DNA from: Cellulomonas sp. P24
GTDB taxonomy: Bacteria; Actinomycetota; Actinomycetes; Actinomycetales; Cellulomonadaceae
DNA: 64,000 nt
Assembly: GCF_024704385.1 (NCBI RefSeq)
Contig: NZ_JAJDFX010000002.1
Location: 1,798,001 to 1,862,000, forward strand
Direction: 5' to 3'
The notes beneath the pieces are model-generated. The model was not told the DNA's origin. It worked only from the letters and a program-made list of their open reading frames with translations, and ran no database searches. The position numbers and the translations under genes were made by a program. Positions 16,409 to 25,285 of the stretch are shown here, piece by piece. How positions within the stretch are numbered: the stretch's first letter is position 1; each line of letters begins with the position of its first letter.

Positions 16409-17902
16409 ATGAGGTCGACGTCGCACGACCCTCGCAGAGGCGCGCCGTCCGGGCGACTGCTGGACGTCGAGCTGGTGGAAGAGTCGGAAGTCGCGCCGAG
16501 CGTGGACGGAGCCGTCCCGCACGGTCCCGCGCCGTCGGACCGCCGCTCTCTGCGCCTCGTCAGGCGCTGGTGGCGGCCGGTGGCCATCGGCCTCGCCGTC
16601 GCGCTGGTGGCTGCTTCCGTGATCTCCGACCGCCGGCAGGCCGCGCGGCTGGCGGAGTTCGCCGACGTCGACGGCGTGGTCGCGCCGCTCGACGGGACGC
16701 CCCACGCGGGTTGGAGCACGACGGCCGGTCTCTGGTCGGCGCCGATCGAGACGAGCGGCCGCATCGTCTACGCCACGCAGCGCGTCGACGGGGGCATGGA
16801 CGTGATCGCCTTCGACGTCGGCACGGGGACCGAGGACTGGCGGACCTCGTTGGGAGCACCGACCTCGGAGGCGAGTGCGTCCCTGACCAGCACCTGCGTC
16901 GCCGTGACGGCGAGCAGCGGACCCTTCCGGCACCTGGTCGCCTGTCTCGCCGAGCTGTTCATGCTCGGCGGCGCCGAGAGCGGCACACCGACCGTCACGA
17001 CGACCTCCACCCACCTGGAGCTGATCGACGCAGCGTCGGGGAAGATCGTCAAGGACACGCCGACGGCTCGTGCGACGGCGATCGGTCGGATCGGCGCCGA
17101 CCTCGTCCGCGCCGACGTCACTGCGGACGGTCACGTCCGGATCGAGCGGACGGACCCGCTCGGCACGACCCCACGGTGGACGTTCACCAGCCGTGCACCG
17201 TTGGCGGCCGTCGACGCGTCGAACCTCAGGATCGACGTCGTCGCCAACCGGATCCTCGTTCTCGACGGGACGACCGCCTGGACGGTGCTCTCCGCCGACG
17301 GCACCGAGGTCAGGTCGAGCGATCATGCCGTGACCTCAGGGCGGATCTCAGGCTTCACCGGTACGCAGCTGTTCACCGAGTCGCCGTCGTCCACCGTCGG
17401 CGCGCCGCAGACGGAGGTCCTCGACCTCAGCACCGGGAGGGTGTTCACCGTCGAGGGCTATCCCGCCGGACCCGCTCCCGATGACCGATCGGTCCCGGAC
17501 ATCCTCCTGACCCAGACGAGTGACGCCCTGCTCGCCTCCGAGGCCACGACCGGGAAGCTCCGGTGGTCCACGTCTCTCGGCAGCGACGGCCGGGCGATGG
17601 TGATCGACGGACGTGTCGTCGTCGACGACCCGACGTCCCTGCGTGCGATCGACGGACGGTCCGGGCGGGTGCTGTGGGAGCAGCGAGACGCCGCACCGGT
17701 CAACCACAGCGTCGTCACGGACGGCACCGTCGCCGTCGCCGTCGCCACGAAGCCGGACGGCACCACCGCCATGACGGCCTACGGGCTCGACGACGGGCTG
17801 CCACGCTGGACGGCCGCCCTGCCGTCTGGCACCCGTGGGATCGCCTCCCTGGGCCGACGGCTGGTCACCGCCACCTCCTACAGCATGACCATCTGGAGGT
17901 AG
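16409..17902 (+). CDS. PQQ-like beta-propeller membrane protein, copy 2
   Basis: 497 residues, paralogue of the preceding gene with the same plan: acidic N-terminus, RRWWRPVAIGLAV helix, then propeller blades (GTGTEDWRTSLG, TGKLRWSTSL, SGRVLWEQRD, DGLPRWTAALP). The upstream sequence repeats the start context of copy 1 (CTGAGCGACGATG at 16322-16334), but that ATG is out of frame and leads to a 25-residue frame closing in an ATGA overlap with the start at 16409. A deletion near the N-terminus probably moved the start. The proteins most likely act outside the membrane on the same process. Confidence 0.82.
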   Translation: MRSTSHDPRRGAPSGRLLDVELVEESEVAPSVDGAVPHGPAPSDRRSLRLVRRWWRPVAIGLAVALVAASVISDRRQAARLAEFADVDGVVAPLDGTPHAGWSTTAGLWSAPIETSGRIVYATQRVDGGMDVIAFDVGTGTEDWRTSLGAPTSEASASLTSTCVAVTASSGPFRHLVACLAELFMLGGAESGTPTVTTTSTHLELIDAASGKIVKDTPTARATAIGRIGADLVRADVTADGHVRIERTDPLGTTPRWTFTSRAPLAAVDASNLRIDVVANRILVLDGTTAWTVLSADGTEVRSSDHAVTSGRISGFTGTQLFTESPSSTVGAPQTEVLDLSTGRVFTVEGYPAGPAPDDRSVPDILLTQTSDALLASEATTGKLRWSTSLGSDGRAMVIDGRVVVDDPTSLRAIDGRSGRVLWEQRDAAPVNHSVVTDGTVAVAVATKPDGTTAMTAYGLDDGLPRWTAALPSGTRGIASLGRRLVTATSYSMTIWR

Positions 17903-17932
17903 TGCCGCGTTCCCCGGCGCCACAATGGACGG

Positions 17933-19123
17933 GTGACGCCGCCGTCCGCAGGTCCCGCCGAGGTCGACCCGCGCGCCGCCGGGATGGACCCGGCCCCGCT
18001 CGAGCGCGCATGGGACCTCGTCGTGCAGCGCGGCGCACCGGCACAGCTGTGCGTGATCCACGACGGGAACGTGGTGCTCGACCGCACGTACCGGTGCGAG
18101 CCGGACGCGTTGTTCTGGATCTTCTCGGCGGGCAAGCCGTACACCGCGATGCTGGTCCACCTGCTCGCCGAGCGGGGGGTGCTGTCGCTCGACGACTCGG
18201 TCGCGCGGTGGTGGCCGGAGTTCGCGCAGCACGGCAAGGGTGGCATCACGATCCGCCATGTGCTGCAGCATCGCGCCGGGCTGCCGACCGCGGGGAGCTT
18301 CCTCGGGGACGCGCTCGCGATCGCCGACTGGGACCGGTCGGTGCGCCGCATCGAGCGGGCACACCCACGATGGCCCGCCGGGGAGGTGCCCGCCTACGAG
18401 ATCCTCACGTTCGGATTCATCCTCGGTGAGCTCGTCCGCCGGGTCACCGGGGTGCCGGTGGCGGAGCTCCTCCGCAGCGAGATCCTCGATCCGCTGGGGG
18501 CCGGGGACACCTACCTCGGCCTGCCCGACGCGGCGTGGCCGCGGCACGTCCCGCTGCGGATCCGGGGACCGCTCGGGATGCCCGCGCAGGTGGTCCTCAA
18601 CCGGCGGCGCACCCGTCAGGCCGTCATCCCGTCCGCGGGGATCTCGACGACGGCGCGCGACCTCGCCGCGTTCTACGACATGCTCCTGAACGACGGACGG
18701 GTCCGGCAGCCCCTTGCCCCGGACGAGCGGTCCGCGGGCACGGGCACAGGCACGGGCACGGGCACGGGCACGGGCACGGCGATCCTGCGGCCCGAGACCG
18801 TCGCCGCCGCGAGGCTCGCGACGAGCCACGGCGAGGTCGATCGCTTCGCGGGCTTCGCGATGCGCTGGTCGCAGGGGTTCCAGCTCGGTGGCGACGGGAG
18901 CCCGGCCGACGCGCGCGGCAGCCTGGGGCGCCTCGACCGGCCCCGGGCGTTCGGGCACAACGGCAGCAGCTGCTGCATCGGCTGGGCGGACCCCGACTCG
19001 GGGATCGCGTTCGCCTACCTGAGCAATCGGTTCGATGGTCGCCGTGCGGGGGCCGACCATCAGCTCGCGCTTGCCGACGCGGTCCTCGCGGCGTGCGACC
19101 CGGGTGGCGACGCCCGGGGGTGA
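17933..19123 (+). CDS. Class C beta-lactamase-like serine hydrolase
   Basis: 396 residues. The nucleophile motif S-x-x-K is SAGK at 65-68. The expected Y-x-N position is PAYEILTFG near 152, where the third residue is Ile, a variant seen in esterase-like members. The third motif is GHNGS near 341. These proteins include esterases, D-aminopeptidases and lactamases. No signal peptide is visible, so it is probably cytoplasmic and an esterase-type member. Residues ~266-282 are a pure Gly-Thr repeat encoded by a hexanucleotide run, likely length-variable. The start is GTG 17933, 30 bases after the previous stop. Confidence 0.85.
   Translation: MTPPSAGPAEVDPRAAGMDPAPLERAWDLVVQRGAPAQLCVIHDGNVVLDRTYRCEPDALFWIFSAGKPYTAMLVHLLAERGVLSLDDSVARWWPEFAQHGKGGITIRHVLQHRAGLPTAGSFLGDALAIADWDRSVRRIERAHPRWPAGEVPAYEILTFGFILGELVRRVTGVPVAELLRSEILDPLGAGDTYLGLPDAAWPRHVPLRIRGPLGMPAQVVLNRRRTRQAVIPSAGISTTARDLAAFYDMLLNDGRVRQPLAPDERSAGTGTGTGTGTGTGTAILRPETVAAARLATSHGEVDRFAGFAMRWSQGFQLGGDGSPADARGSLGRLDRPRAFGHNGSSCCIGWADPDSGIAFAYLSNRFDGRRAGADHQLALADAVLAACDPGGDARG
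18736..18777 (+). repeat. In-frame GGGCAC hexanucleotide repeat
   Basis: Seven units of GGGCAC (the third is AGGCAC) inside the serine hydrolase gene, coding for alternating Gly and Thr in a surface loop. Copy changes stay in frame because the unit is 6 bp. Confidence 0.9.
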
Positions 19124-19186
19124 CGACGGGATGAGCCTGCGCGCCAATCCCCCGATCGAGCGGCGCGCCGTCCCTACTCTGGGCGG

Positions 19187-20036
19187 ATGGTGACCGAGGA
19201 CGATCTCACCCTCAGCGACGGGCGCACGCTGCGCGTGTATGACGCCGCAGCGCACGACACCTGCGGCCGGCTCGTCGTCTTCTGGCACCACGGGACCCCC
19301 AACACCGGCGCCCCTCCTGAGCCGCTGCTGACCGCGGCTGACCGACGCGGGATTCGCTGGGTGTCCTACGACCGCCCCGGCTACGGCGGGTCCTCACCGC
19401 ACGACGGTCGGGACGTGGCGTCGGCGGCTGCGGACGTCGCTGCGATCGCGGACGCGCTCGGCATCGGGAGCTTCGCGGTCATGGGGCACTCCGGCGGAGG
19501 CCCTCACGCGCTGGCGTGCAATGCCCTGCTGCCCGATCGGGTCGTCGCGGCGGTCTCGATCGCCGGCCTCGCACCGTTGAGCGCACGAGGGATCGACTGG
19601 TTCGGGGGCATGGCCGGCGCCGGCGTTGCTGAGCTGCGCGCGGCGATCGAGGGGCGCGAGGCGCTCGAGCGTCGCCTCGCGACGAGCGAGTACGACCCGG
19701 CGATGTTCACGACGGCCGACCATGCGGCGCTCGCCGGCGAGTGGTCGTGGCTGCTCCGTGTCGTCGACGCTGCCAAGGCCGGCGGTCCGGGCGGGATGAT
19801 CGACGACGACCTCGCGTACGTCCGGCCGTGGGGGTTCGACCCGGCGTCGACCGCGGCCCCGGTCCTGATCGTCCAGGGCGGGCAGGACCGGGTCGTGCCG
19901 CGGGCGCACGGTGCGTGGTTCGCGCGGCACCTGCGGTCCTCGGCGTTCCTGGCTGCGCCCGCTGGACGGTCACATCTCGGTGCTCCGCGAGGCCGTGTCA
20001 GCGATGGACTGGCTGACCGAGCACGCGCACGACTGA
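19187..20036 (+). pseudogene. Alpha/beta hydrolase, catalytic histidine out of frame
   Basis: The N-terminal 257 codons encode a clear alpha/beta hydrolase: oxyanion loop HHGTP near residue 34, nucleophile elbow GHSGGG near 101, and LIVQGGQDRVVP (acid strand) near 230. After FLAAP the frame changes. The following DNA reads DGHISVLREAVSAMDWLTEHAHD in the +1 frame and stops at 20036; DGHISVL holds the catalytic His. Reading CC instead of CCC at 19958-19960 restores one protein of about 282 residues. Left as it is, the frame continues past 20036 into downstream DNA and the enzyme would lack its histidine. Pseudogene or sequence error; I cannot tell which. Confidence 0.82.
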
Positions 20037-20076
20037 ACTCGTGCCGGCCACCGTGGCGCGCGGCCGGGCGGAGCGC

Positions 20077-20127
20077 GTCACCGGATCGAGCACGTCACCG
20101 GATCGAGCACGTCATCGGATCGAGCAC
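20077..20127. repeat. Three 17-bp tandem repeats between convergent genes
   Basis: The unit GTCACCGGATCGAGCAC occurs at 20077, 20094 and 20111 (last copy has AT for AC). On the minus strand each unit contains TGA; because 17 is not a multiple of 3, the three units put TGA in all three frames. Confidence 0.88.
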
Positions 20128-20140
20128 GGTGCCGACGCGG

Positions 20141-20596
20141 TCAGGCGACCGGGAACACGACCCGCGTCTTCCAGCTGTGCGGGTCTTCCGCCATGCCGGG
20201 TCCCAGGAGGTACTCCTCCCACATCTCCGGTGCAGGTGTCAGCCCGTGCTCCGAGAACCACCCGGTGAGCTCGTCGTAGGTCACCGAGAGCGTGTCGTAC
20301 GGCCCGCGGTGGATCGCCATGACCGCGTCGCCGCCGCGCAGGGTCGCGGCCGCCAGCTCGGCTCCGAGGTCCCACGGGTGGGCGAGCGGGAATCCGGCGA
20401 GCACGTCGACGGTCTCGGTGACCAGGCCCCGGTAGAGCGCCACGGGCGGCCCGGCAGGGGCGATGCCGTGCCGTCCGAGCTCCTCGGCCGTGGTGGCGAA
20501 GGCCCGGGCGAAGAAGGCCGTGAGCGCCCCCATCGGGACCACCTCACGCACACCGGCGACTGACTGCGGTTCCAGGTGGACTCTCGTGATCGTCAT
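20141..20596 (-). CDS. GyrI-like effector-binding domain protein
   Basis: 151 residues resembling the AraC-type effector-binding (GyrI-like, SOUL-fold) domain as a stand-alone protein: VREVVPMGALTAFF at the start, PPVALYRG in the middle, and the late AIHRGPYDTLSVTYDELTGWFSEHGLTP segment that holds the ligand pocket glutamate region. Such proteins bind or hydrolyse small cationic or cyclic molecules and sometimes modulate regulators. The ATG at 20596 follows GAGCGAGGG. It is divergent from the ABC exporter operon at 20736. Confidence 0.85.
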   Translation of the reverse strand: MTITRVHLEPQSVAGVREVVPMGALTAFFARAFATTAEELGRHGIAPAGPPVALYRGLVTETVDVLAGFPLAHPWDLGAELAAATLRGGDAVMAIHRGPYDTLSVTYDELTGWFSEHGLTPAPEMWEEYLLGPGMAEDPHSWKTRVVFPVA

Positions 20597-20735
20597 GATG
20601 GCCCTCGCTCCGACTGGGCGAGCCCCGGGTCGAGACCCGCTACCTCAGCGGAGCAGAGGACTCGACGCGGCCGTAAGGGACTTACGTCCTAGGCCAGAAC
20701 GTGCCGCGCGCGGCCTGCGGTCCCACGATGAGGTC

Positions 20736-21650
20736 ATGGACACCCTCGCCCTCTCGGTTCGCGGTCTCGTCAAGGACTACGCGACGGTCCGCGCCCTCAA
20801 CGGCGTGGACCTCGACGTCCGGCGCGGCGAGGTCCTCGGGTTCCTCGGACCGAACGGCGCGGGCAAGTCCACGACGATCCGGATCCTGCTGGACCTGCTG
20901 CGCCCGACGGCGGGGACCGCGGAGATCCTCGGCGTCCCGACCCACCTCGCCACCCCCGAGCTGCGCGCCCGCATCGGATACCTCCCGGGCGAGCTGTCGA
21001 TGCCTCCCGCGAAGACAGCCGGCGCGTACCTGCACTACCTGGCGGCTCTGCGGGGCGGCGCCGGGGCCGATCGGATCGCGCCGCTCTCGCACCGGTTCTC
21101 CCTCGACCTCGACAGGCAGATCCGCGGCCTCTCCAAGGGGAACAAGCAGAAGGTCGGCGTCGTGCAGGCGTTCATGCACTCCCCCGAGCTGCTGATCCTC
21201 GACGAGCCGACGAGCGGCCTCGACCCGCTGCTGCAGCGCGAGTTCCTCGACCTGGTCGGCGAGGCGCACGACGCCGGGGCGACGGTCCTGATGTCCTCGC
21301 ACGTGCTGAGCGAGGTCGAGGAGGCCGCCGGCCGGGTCGCGATCATCCGTGCCGGCGTGGTGGTCGACGTCGACGACGTCGCCGAGCTGCGACGCCGCGC
21401 CGGTCAGCAGGTGCTGCTGCAGTTCGACGAGCCCGCCGACGTCACGTGGTTCGCGCACGTGCCGGACCTCACCGACGTCGTCGCGGACGGGACGACGCTG
21501 CACGTCCGGCTGCACGGCGAGCCCGACGCACTGCTCAAGGCCGCAGCCGCGCACCGCGTCTTCCGCTGGCAGGCCCAAGACCGCGAGCTCGAGGACCTCT
21601 TCCTCGACACCTACCGCGGCGGTTCGCTCAGCACCGACGGGGCCCGCTGA
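20736..21650 (+). CDS. ABC transporter ATP-binding protein
   Basis: 304 residues. Walker A GPNGAGKST near residue 40, signature LSKGNKQK near 133 (SKGN variant common in DrrA/CcmA-type exporters), Walker B LLILDEPTSGLDP near 155, switch region MSSHVLSEVEE. The C-terminal 90 residues are the regulatory extension seen in drug-export ATPases. The start ATG 20736 is preceded by ATGAGGT. Its stop overlaps the permease start by one base (TGATG), so both are made from one transcript. It probably powers an antibiotic or lipid exporter. Confidence 0.92.
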   Translation: MDTLALSVRGLVKDYATVRALNGVDLDVRRGEVLGFLGPNGAGKSTTIRILLDLLRPTAGTAEILGVPTHLATPELRARIGYLPGELSMPPAKTAGAYLHYLAALRGGAGADRIAPLSHRFSLDLDRQIRGLSKGNKQKVGVVQAFMHSPELLILDEPTSGLDPLLQREFLDLVGEAHDAGATVLMSSHVLSEVEEAAGRVAIIRAGVVVDVDDVAELRRRAGQQVLLQFDEPADVTWFAHVPDLTDVVADGTTLHVRLHGEPDALLKAAAAHRVFRWQAQDRELEDLFLDTYRGGSLSTDGAR

Positions 21651-22450
21651 TGCGCGCCACACCGGGCACGATCGCCCTCGGCGACCTGCGGGACCACCGC
21701 CGGTCGATCGCGATCTGGGCCGTCGCCGTCGCCGCCGTCAGCGCGATGTACACGTCGTTCTACCCGACGATCAACTCCGGCGACTGGACGTCGATGCTCG
21801 ACTCCATGCCCTCGGGCCTCATGACCGCGATGGGCTTCGACAGCCTGGCCACGGCTGCAGGCTACGTGACGTCGACCGTCTACTCGCTCATCGGGCTCGC
21901 CCTGCTCCTGGTCCACGGCATCTCGCGCGGCTCCCGGCTGATCGCCGGCGACGAGGAGGACGGCGTCCTCGAGCTCGAGCTCACCGCCCCGGTGACCCGG
22001 ACGTCGACCTACGTCGAACGGCTCGCCGCGCTGTGGCTCGACCTGCTGATCGTCGTCGCCGCCGTCACGGTCACGATCGTCGTGCTCACGCTCGCGCTCT
22101 CCCTCGACATCTCGCTCGGGGCGGTGCTGGTGGCGGGCGCCCTGATGTGGGTGCTCGTCGGGATGTTCTCGACCCTCGCCTTCGCGGTCGGCGCCGCGAC
22201 CGGCCGTCGCGGGACAGCCCTGGCGGTCGCCTCCGGGATCGCCGTCGCCGGCTACGTGCTGCGGGCGATCGGGAACCTCACGGGGTCGTCGTGGATGACG
22301 TCGGTGTCGCCGTTCCACTGGTATCTCGGGTCCGACCCGCTCGGCACCGGCGGCGTGAGCGGCAGTGGGCTCGCGCTGCTGGTCGGCGTCACGGTCGTGT
22401 GCGCGGTCGCGGGCATCGTCGGGCTCCGCGGCCGGGACCTCATGGTGTGA
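21650..22450 (+). CDS. ABC-2 type permease
   Basis: 266 residues, six membrane helices: one near 20-38, then pairs at ~80-95, 125-150, 157-180, 190-208 and 238-258. The segment GDEEDGVLELELTAPVTRTSTYVERL is the amphipathic coupling motif of ABC-2 exporters. Second gene of the exporter operon with the ATPase at 20736. No large external domain, so it is a small DrrB/EcsB-like type. Substrate unknown. Confidence 0.88.
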   Translation: MRATPGTIALGDLRDHRRSIAIWAVAVAAVSAMYTSFYPTINSGDWTSMLDSMPSGLMTAMGFDSLATAAGYVTSTVYSLIGLALLLVHGISRGSRLIAGDEEDGVLELELTAPVTRTSTYVERLAALWLDLLIVVAAVTVTIVVLTLALSLDISLGAVLVAGALMWVLVGMFSTLAFAVGAATGRRGTALAVASGIAVAGYVLRAIGNLTGSSWMTSVSPFHWYLGSDPLGTGGVSGSGLALLVGVTVVCAVAGIVGLRGRDLMV

Positions 22451-22461
22451 CGGGGCGTCAC
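22447..22461. terminator. Short hairpin over the permease stop codon
   Basis: Perfect 6-bp stem GTGACG-GGG-CGTCAC that includes the TGA stop of the ABC-2 permease gene. It lies in the 22-base gap between convergent genes. Too short to be certain as a terminator. Confidence 0.4.
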
Positions 22462-22472
22462 CCGCCCGCGCG

Positions 22473-23105
22473 TCAGACGGTCGGCTTGCGGGCTGCGACC
22501 CTCTCGATGATGCCGAGGGAGGTCCGCTCGTGCCGCTCCACGTCTAGGCCGAGCGCGCGGACGTGGCGGAGCGGCCGGCGGCGGTAGTGCTCGCCCTGCA
22601 GCGGGATGCTGAACAGGTCGACGAGCAGCTGGAGCACGCGGACCGGCCACACGGAGGAACCGACGTGGTCAACGAGGAGCAGCAGTCCGCCGGGCTTCAG
22701 CACCCGGGCCATCTCGGCGACGGCGCCGGCGTCGTCGCGGATCCCGCACAGCGCATACGTGCAGACCACGGTGTCGAAGGTCGCGTCCGGGTAGGGCAGC
22801 GCGTGCGCGTCACCGTGGCGGAGGTCGACCGGGCGGCCGAGCTCGTCGGCGCGCCGTCGGGCGACCTCGAGCATCCGTGCGCTCCACTCGAGCCCGGTGA
22901 GGCGGACGTCGGCGGGGTAGAAGGCGAAGTTGCGCCCCGTCCCGACGGCGACCTCGAGCGTGGCGCCGACCGACTGGCGGCACAGCCACGGGCGGCTCGA
23001 GGCGAGGTAGCGGCTCTCGGTCCGGGCCATCGTGCTGTCGTACGACGCGGCGTGGTCGTCCCAGTACCGCCGGAGCCGGGCATCCCGCCGGGTGCGATCA
23101 GGCAT
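22473..23105 (-). CDS. Class I SAM-dependent methyltransferase
   Basis: 210 residues. An N-terminal RYWDDHAASYD segment precedes the SAM motif LEVAVGTGRNFAFYP, followed by DLRHGDAHALPYPDATFDTVVCTYALC (motifs II and III) and VLKPGGLLLLVDH. This is the UbiE/Methyltransf_11 group. The substrate is unknown; the C-terminus LQGEHYRRRPL resembles phospholipid or quinone methyltransferases. I chose ATG 23105 because GAGG lies 9 bases before it; an ATG three codons upstream has that site too close. It lies 91 bases behind a TetR gene on the same strand and may share its transcript. Confidence 0.85.
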   Translation of the reverse strand: MPDRTRRDARLRRYWDDHAASYDSTMARTESRYLASSRPWLCRQSVGATLEVAVGTGRNFAFYPADVRLTGLEWSARMLEVARRRADELGRPVDLRHGDAHALPYPDATFDTVVCTYALCGIRDDAGAVAEMARVLKPGGLLLLVDHVGSSVWPVRVLQLLVDLFSIPLQGEHYRRRPLRHVRALGLDVERHERTSLGIIERVAARKPTV

Positions 23106-23196
23106 GGACGCCATCCTCGTGCCGTCTCGGCGTGCCGACCACCGGGGTCGGACCTCGCCCGTCGGCGTGACGGACCCGGGCTCCGCCGCGGACCGG

Positions 23197-23808
23197 TCAC
23201 CGACCCCAGTCACCGAGCGCCCCCTCGAGAGCGCCGAGCGCCGCGTCGATCAGGGACCATCGGTCGTCCTCCGAGCAGCCGGTCGCGACCCACTGCAGGC
23301 AGGCGGCGTCGAGGAAGCCGTGGAACCCCCAGAGGGCGTACTCGTGGCGGGCGCCCTGGTCGGGGAGCAGAAGGTCACGGAGCCGCTCGACGGAGTCGCG
23401 GCGCGCATCGCGGCGGATGCTCGCGGCGGGTTCGGGCTCGGCGCCGAGCGCGAGCAGGGCGGCCGCCCACGCGGTGGGGTGCTCGCTGACGTGGTCCAGG
23501 TACACGATGAGCAACGTGCGCACACGGTCGCGAGCCGACACCCCGGCGGGGAGCGCGTCGAGCGCGTCGGACTGGCGGGCGGCGAGGCGGTCGACGTCCT
23601 GCTGGACGACCGTCGCGTACAGGTCGGCCTTGCTGGTGAAGTACCGGTAGACGAGGGCCTCGGAGGCTCCGGCGTCGGCGGCGATCGTCGCGATCGCGAC
23701 CTGGTCGTACGGGTGCGCGGCGAACGCGGCCGACGCGGCGGCGGTGATCGCCTCGCGGCGCTCCTCGGGCGCGAGGCGCTGCCGGGGGGTGCGGTCGGTG
23801 CGCGACAT
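23197..23808 (-). CDS. TetR family transcriptional regulator
   Basis: 203 residues. The N-terminal helix-turn-helix reads VAIATIAADAGASEALVYRYFTSKADLYATVV (~38-69), the TetR consensus. The C-terminal ligand domain has no recognisable subfamily. The gene is divergent from the GH13 gene, and a perfect palindrome at 23838-23855 in the gap is its likely operator, which would control both directions and possibly the methyltransferase behind it. Confidence 0.9.
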   Translation of the reverse strand: MSRTDRTPRQRLAPEERREAITAAASAAFAAHPYDQVAIATIAADAGASEALVYRYFTSKADLYATVVQQDVDRLAARQSDALDALPAGVSARDRVRTLLIVYLDHVSEHPTAWAAALLALGAEPEPAASIRRDARRDSVERLRDLLLPDQGARHEYALWGFHGFLDAACLQWVATGCSEDDRWSLIDAALGALEGALGDWGR

Positions 23809-23837
23809 CTTGTGGATCCTACGGCAACTGACGTACG

Positions 23838-23855
23838 CTCACTAGCGTTAGTGAG
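23838..23855. promoter_or_regulatory. TetR operator (CTCACTA-GCGT-TAGTGAG)
   Basis: Perfect 7-bp arms with a 4-base centre, between the divergent TetR and GH13 starts, 30 bases from the former and 39 from the latter. The position allows one repressor dimer to block both promoters. Confidence 0.75.
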
Positions 23856-23893
23856 TTGACCTCAATAGGGCGCGACCCGACAGGGAGAGCACC

Positions 23894-25168
23894 GTGACGA
23901 CGAGCACCGCCACGACGAGCACCGCGAGCTGGATCGACCACTGCCTCTGGTGGCACGTCTACCCACTGGGGTTCACCGGTGCGCCCATCCGCGACGAGGC
24001 CACCGGCCCCGGCGGCGGTCTCGCGCGGATCGGCCGCTGGCTCGACTACGCGGTCGAGCTCGGGGTGTCCGGCCTGGCCCTCGGCCCGGTGTTCGCGTCG
24101 CAGACGCACGGCTACGACAGCGTCGACCAGCTCCGGATCGACCCCCGGCTCGGCGGGCTCGACGACTTCGACGCCCTCGTATCCGCCTGCAAGGAACGCG
24201 GGCTGCGGGTGCTGCTCGACGGCGTCTTCAACCACGTCGGCTCCGCGCACCCGCTCTTCCAGCAGGCCATGCGCGAGGGACCGGACGGCGAGTACGCCTC
24301 GTTCTTCCGGATCGACTGGGACGCACCCGGGGGCGCGCGGGCCGCCGACTTCGAGGGCCACAGCTCGCTCGTCGCGCTGAACCACGACAATCCCCAGGTC
24401 ACCGACTACGTGACGTCGGTCATGAGTTACTGGCTCGACCGCGGCATCGACGGGTGGCGCCTGGATGCGGCGTACGCCGTGGCACCTCAGTTCTGGGCGA
24501 CGGTCCTGCCCGCGGTGCGCGCCACACATCCCGACGCATGGTTCGTCGGAGAGGTCATCCACGGTGACTACGCGGAGCTCGTGGCCACCTCGGGGATGGA
24601 CTCGGTCACGCAGTACGAGCTCTGGAAGGCGACCTGGAGCAGCATCGTCGACCGCAACTTCTTCGAGCTGGACTGGACGTTGTCCCGGCACAACGAGCTG
24701 CTCGACCGGTTCACGCCGATGACGTTCGTCGGGAACCACGACGTCAGCCGCATCGCCAGCACGGCCGGCGACGCGGGCGCCGTCCTCGCCCTGGTGATCC
24801 TCCTGACGACCGGCGGGGTGCCCTCGATCTACTACGGCGACGAGCAGGCGTTCACGGGCGTGAAGGAGGACCGCCTCGGCGGCGACGACGCGGTCCGACC
24901 GGAGTTCCCGGACAACCCTGGACTGCTCCCCGACCACGGCCGGTGGATGTACCGGATCCACCAGGAGCTGATCGGGTTGCGCCGACGCCACCCCTGGCTC
25001 GTGACCGCCCGGACCACGACCGTCTCGCTGACCAACACGAGCTACGTGTACCTGGCGCGCGCCGCGCAGGGCGACGGGGTGCTGCGGGTCGAGCTGGACG
25101 TCGCGAACAGCCCGCGAGCGCGGGTGATCGACGGCGACGGGGAGGTCGTGTTCGCCTTCGGAGGGTGA
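23894..25168 (+). CDS. GH13 alpha-amylase family glycoside hydrolase
   Basis: 424 residues. The four GH13 regions are present: DGVFNHVG (region I), GWRLDAAYA near 190 (nucleophile Asp), FVGEVIHG near 219 (acid/base Glu) and FVGNHDVSR near 280 (third Asp). No signal peptide and only a short C-terminal beta domain, so it is a compact intracellular enzyme acting on alpha-glucans or a related alpha-glucoside. Subfamily is unclear. The GTG start follows GGGAG at 7 bases. It is divergent from a TetR gene with an operator in between, an unusual control for a sugar hydrolase. Confidence 0.9.
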   Translation: MTTSTATTSTASWIDHCLWWHVYPLGFTGAPIRDEATGPGGGLARIGRWLDYAVELGVSGLALGPVFASQTHGYDSVDQLRIDPRLGGLDDFDALVSACKERGLRVLLDGVFNHVGSAHPLFQQAMREGPDGEYASFFRIDWDAPGGARAADFEGHSSLVALNHDNPQVTDYVTSVMSYWLDRGIDGWRLDAAYAVAPQFWATVLPAVRATHPDAWFVGEVIHGDYAELVATSGMDSVTQYELWKATWSSIVDRNFFELDWTLSRHNELLDRFTPMTFVGNHDVSRIASTAGDAGAVLALVILLTTGGVPSIYYGDEQAFTGVKEDRLGGDDAVRPEFPDNPGLLPDHGRWMYRIHQELIGLRRRHPWLVTARTTTVSLTNTSYVYLARAAQGDGVLRVELDVANSPRARVIDGDGEVVFAFGG

Positions 25169-25285
25169 CGGGCGCCAAGGTCGCCCCCAGTACGCCGTAG
25201 GCCCGGTCGCACAACGTTCCGGGGTGGTGATCCGTTCATACAGTGGGACGATCGAGATGCAGGTCCGCGAGAAGGGAGCCTGCTG

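Noticed and set aside
20077-20127. Attachment site or mobile element end
   Set aside because: No integrase, tRNA or second copy elsewhere in the window; simple tandem repeats explain it.
22563-23489. Plus-strand frame opposite the methyltransferase and TetR genes
   Set aside because: It covers two real minus-strand genes in antisense and has no motif.
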